Source of the DNA: an uncultured Dehalococcoidia bacterium
GTDB lineage: Bacteria; Chloroflexota; Dehalococcoidia; Lucifugimonadales; UBA3495
Length of the DNA: 64,000 nucleotides
Assembly: GCA_951813535.1 (NCBI GenBank)
Contig: OX638345.1
Span: forward strand, 2,167,158-2,231,157
Direction: 5' to 3'
In this document: positions 62,357-64,000 of the stretch, in pieces
Layout: the number at the start of each line of letters is the position of its first letter
How positions within the stretch are numbered: position 1 is the first letter of the stretch
Program-made: the position numbers and the translations under genes
The notes under the pieces: generated by a model
What the model was told of the DNA's origin: nothing
The model's input: only the letters and a program-made list of their open reading frames with translations
The model's database searches: none

Positions 62357-63046
62357 GTGCGATTTCCTCCCCTGGTTGAAGGGCGATTCATCAAGCGACT
62401 GAACCGCTTTGCGGCCCTCGTGGACGTGGAGCGCCGGGAATACCTGGTCCACGTGCCCAATTCAGGCCGGATGGGCGAGTTGCTGGTGCCGGGGTTTCGG
62501 GTCCTGTTGGCGCCGGCTCCGAATGGAACCGACCGGAAAACGAGCTTCGATCTGGCGCTGGTGGATACGGGTGATGCGCTGTCGTCCGCCGACGCGCGCC
62601 TGCCGAACAAGCTGGTCGCAGAGGCTTTGGCGCAGAAGCGGATGCCGCAGTTCGGCGGCTACCCGGTGGCGCGGGGGGAGCAGGTGTTCGGGGAGAGCCG
62701 CTTGGATTTCATGCTCGAAGGGCCAACCGGCAAATGTTATGTCGAAACCAAGTCGGTCACGTTGGTGGAAAACGGCGTCGGCCTGTTTCCGGACGCGCCC
62801 ACCCTCAGGGGGGTGAAACACCTGCGCAGCCTGATGGCGGCGCGGGACGTAGGCCACCAGGCTGCGGTGGTGTTCGTGATTCAACGCGCGGACGCTGAGG
62901 CGTTCGCGCCCCACGACATTGCGGACCCGTTGCTGGGAGCGACGCTGAGAGAAGCCCACGACGCGGGTGTGGCGGTTTGGGCGTATCGTTGCGAAGTCAC
63001 TGAACGTAGTATCGAACTCACCGACACCGTCCCGGTGCTCCTGTGA
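62357..63046 (+). CDS. sfsA: SfsA family nuclease-like protein
   Basis: A 229-residue SfsA. HVPNSGRMGELLVPG near residue 32, PNKLVAEAL near 83, RLDFMLEG with the PD-(D/E)XK Asp near 116 and CYVETKSVTLVENGVGLFPDAPTLRG near 126-150 with the ExK pair are all conserved. SfsA was first linked to sugar fermentation and has an OB-fold DNA-binding part plus nuclease fold. Start is a GTG at 62357. The DNA-glycosylase gene follows after 31 bases. Confidence 0.93.
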   Translation: MRFPPLVEGRFIKRLNRFAALVDVERREYLVHVPNSGRMGELLVPGFRVLLAPAPNGTDRKTSFDLALVDTGDALSSADARLPNKLVAEALAQKRMPQFGGYPVARGEQVFGESRLDFMLEGPTGKCYVETKSVTLVENGVGLFPDAPTLRGVKHLRSLMAARDVGHQAAVVFVIQRADAEAFAPHDIADPLLGATLREAHDAGVAVWAYRCEVTERSIELTDTVPVLL

Positions 63047-63077
63047 TCCAATGTGCCCGATCGGCAGTGCCACCGGT

Positions 63078-63785
63078 ATGCTGGAGGTGAAAGAGATCAG
63101 CGCCCGACCCTCGTTGATGGATATCTACGATCGGTTGCTCCGCGCCTACGGCCCACAGGGATGGTGGCCGGCAGAGAGCCGGTTCGAGATGATAGCGGGC
63201 GCTATCCTCACGCAGGCGGCGGCGTGGCGAAATGTGGAGCGCGCTTTGGACAACTTGCGTTCCGCCGGGATCGACGGATGGCCGGCCGTGCACGCGATGC
63301 CCGTGGACGCTTTGGCTCAACTGGTGCATCCATCCGGGTACTACAATGCCAAGGCTCGCAAGCTGAAGGCTTTTGCCGCCCACGTGTGCGGGCATTACGG
63401 CGGCAGTCTGGAAGCAATGTTCGCGGCCGAAACGGATGCAGTGCGCGGGGAGTTGCTGGGGATTTATGGGATCGGGCCGGAAACCGCCGACGACATCCTG
63501 GTGTACGCGGCCGGGAAGCCGTCGTTCGTGATCGATGCCTACACGGTGCGCATACTGAAACGGGTGGGCTTTGACCCGGTCGAACGGGACAACTATCACG
63601 GCTGGCAACGACTGTTCCACGATAACCTGTCCCCGGATGTCTCCATGTTCAACGAGTATCATGCCCTTCTTGACCATCACCACATGGCGGCGTGCACGAA
63701 GAATGCGCCACGCTGCGACGGCTGTTGCCTGCGGGACATCTGCGCCACCGGCATGGGCGCTGTTGAGATGTTGCCGGTGCTATGA
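63078..63785 (+). CDS. Endonuclease III-like DNA glycosylase, monofunctional type
   Basis: A HhH-GPD base-excision enzyme of about 235 residues. The hairpin-helix-hairpin is GIYGIGPETADDIL near 128-141, with catalytic Asp153 in FVIDAYT. The Lys of endonuclease III (GVGRKTA) is Glu135 here, so it should act as a glycosylase without beta-lyase activity, as in MagIII-like alkyl-purine glycosylases. The [4Fe-4S] cluster is complete: C-x6-C-x2-C-x5-C in CTKNAPRCDGCCLRDIC. The start is uncertain (ATG 63078, or 63051 or 63114). Confidence 0.85.
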   Translation: MLEVKEISARPSLMDIYDRLLRAYGPQGWWPAESRFEMIAGAILTQAAAWRNVERALDNLRSAGIDGWPAVHAMPVDALAQLVHPSGYYNAKARKLKAFAAHVCGHYGGSLEAMFAAETDAVRGELLGIYGIGPETADDILVYAAGKPSFVIDAYTVRILKRVGFDPVERDNYHGWQRLFHDNLSPDVSMFNEYHALLDHHHMAACTKNAPRCDGCCLRDICATGMGAVEMLPVL

Positions 63786-63818
63786 TGTCACCAACCGACC
63801 GGAACCGGAGGACAGCAA

Positions 63819-64000
63819 ATGCAGGTAGTCAGGATCTACACAGGCGATGACGGCGAATCGCACATTGAAGAAATGGAGTTGCCCTTCGAGCAGATGGGCC
63901 ATGCCTTGAGGACCGCGACCGAGGCGGCCACGGGTGTGCAGTTCAGCAGCTTGAAACCAACCCAACTGGTGGACTTCCATACCGCGCCGCGACGGCAGTA
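63819..64000 (+). CDS. Small cupin-fold protein (paralog 2), cut by window edge
   Basis: Sixty codons of a paralog of the cupin at 20219. CGGAGGAC stands five bases before the ATG at 63819. MQVVRIYTGDDGESHIEEME matches the other copy's IARLYTGEDGQSHIEQIE, and HTAPRRQ at the cut end matches HCAPRRQ. The C-terminal half lies outside the window. Paralog spacing suggests duplication within the genome; function unknown. Confidence 0.75.
   Translation, partial: MQVVRIYTGDDGESHIEEMELPFEQMGHALRTATEAATGVQFSSLKPTQLVDFHTAPRRQ

Overview
The window looks like a piece of a moderately high-GC bacterial chromosome, most likely from the Chloroflexota (Dehalococcoidia / marine SAR202-like). I infer this from gene content, not from a phylogenetic marker: three family III CoA-transferases, three LLM-class flavin oxidoreductases, two cytochrome P450s, an HMG-CoA-lyase-like enzyme, acyl-CoA and alcohol dehydrogenases, a phosphotriesterase-like hydrolase, many short overlapping operons, and GTG/TTG starts. 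Most genes are catabolic or housekeeping. There are two clear RNA genes, tRNA-Gln(UUG) and RNase P RNA, and no sign of a prophage, transposase or CRISPR array.

Layout. 1-8.2 kb: a cut-off CoA-transferase, ribokinase, a zinc-ribbon Nudix protein, a ComF-like phosphoribosyltransferase, an Asp-box (BNR) protein, an HMG-CoA-lyase-like enzyme and the polyamine pair speD-speB. 8.4-14.4 kb: a GldA/GldF/GldG/DUF4340 ABC system and cinA. 14.5-20 kb: one minus-strand operon, coaE - NorQ/CbbQ-type AAA+ - CoA-pyrophosphatase-type Nudix - a 1102-residue NorD-like von Willebrand A protein, behind a good promoter. 20.2-24.6 kb: a cupin, P450, tRNA-Gln, a hydroxyisobutyrate-dehydrogenase-like enzyme and a CAP-domain lipoprotein. 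24.7-28 kb: a phosphonate/phosphite-type ABC uptake operon phnDCEE. 28.4-36 kb: an FMN-dependent 2-hydroxyacid dehydrogenase, rnpB, an HpcH/HpaI aldolase, an AT-richer insert encoding a membrane-anchored PD-(D/E)XK protein, a SbcD-like nuclease without SbcC, an S58 peptidase, a DUF2520 reductase-like protein and panB.

36.2-40.9 kb: SDR, acyl-CoA dehydrogenase, enoyl-CoA hydratase, DinB-like protein and a divergent iron-ADH-fold enzyme. 40.9-52.2 kb: a long run of minus-strand genes (acyl-CoA ligase, TrpF-like TIM barrel, dual-OB protein, two DUF488 proteins, phosphotriesterase, LLM oxidoreductases, S9 peptidase, Uma2). 52.3-64 kb: MFS exporter, a DUF262-HEPN pair with its own promoter, cyclase, an unknown 188-residue protein, two CoA-transferases, membrane protein, P450, a regulator with a degenerate receiver, sfsA, an endonuclease-III-like glycosylase and a second, cut-off cupin.

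The best candidates for unusual biology are the dual-OB/DUF488/DUF488 cluster (44.7-47.3 kb), the DUF262-HEPN module (53.6-55.3 kb), the membrane-anchored nuclease-like gene followed by an orphan SbcD (31.2-33.3 kb), and the coaE/AAA+/Nudix/VWA operon (14.5-20 kb). Several enzymes lack textbook catalytic residues: CinA, the iron-ADH-like protein, one CoA-transferase, and the receiver of the winged-helix regulator. All calls come from reading the sequence and from remembered family features; no database search was run.
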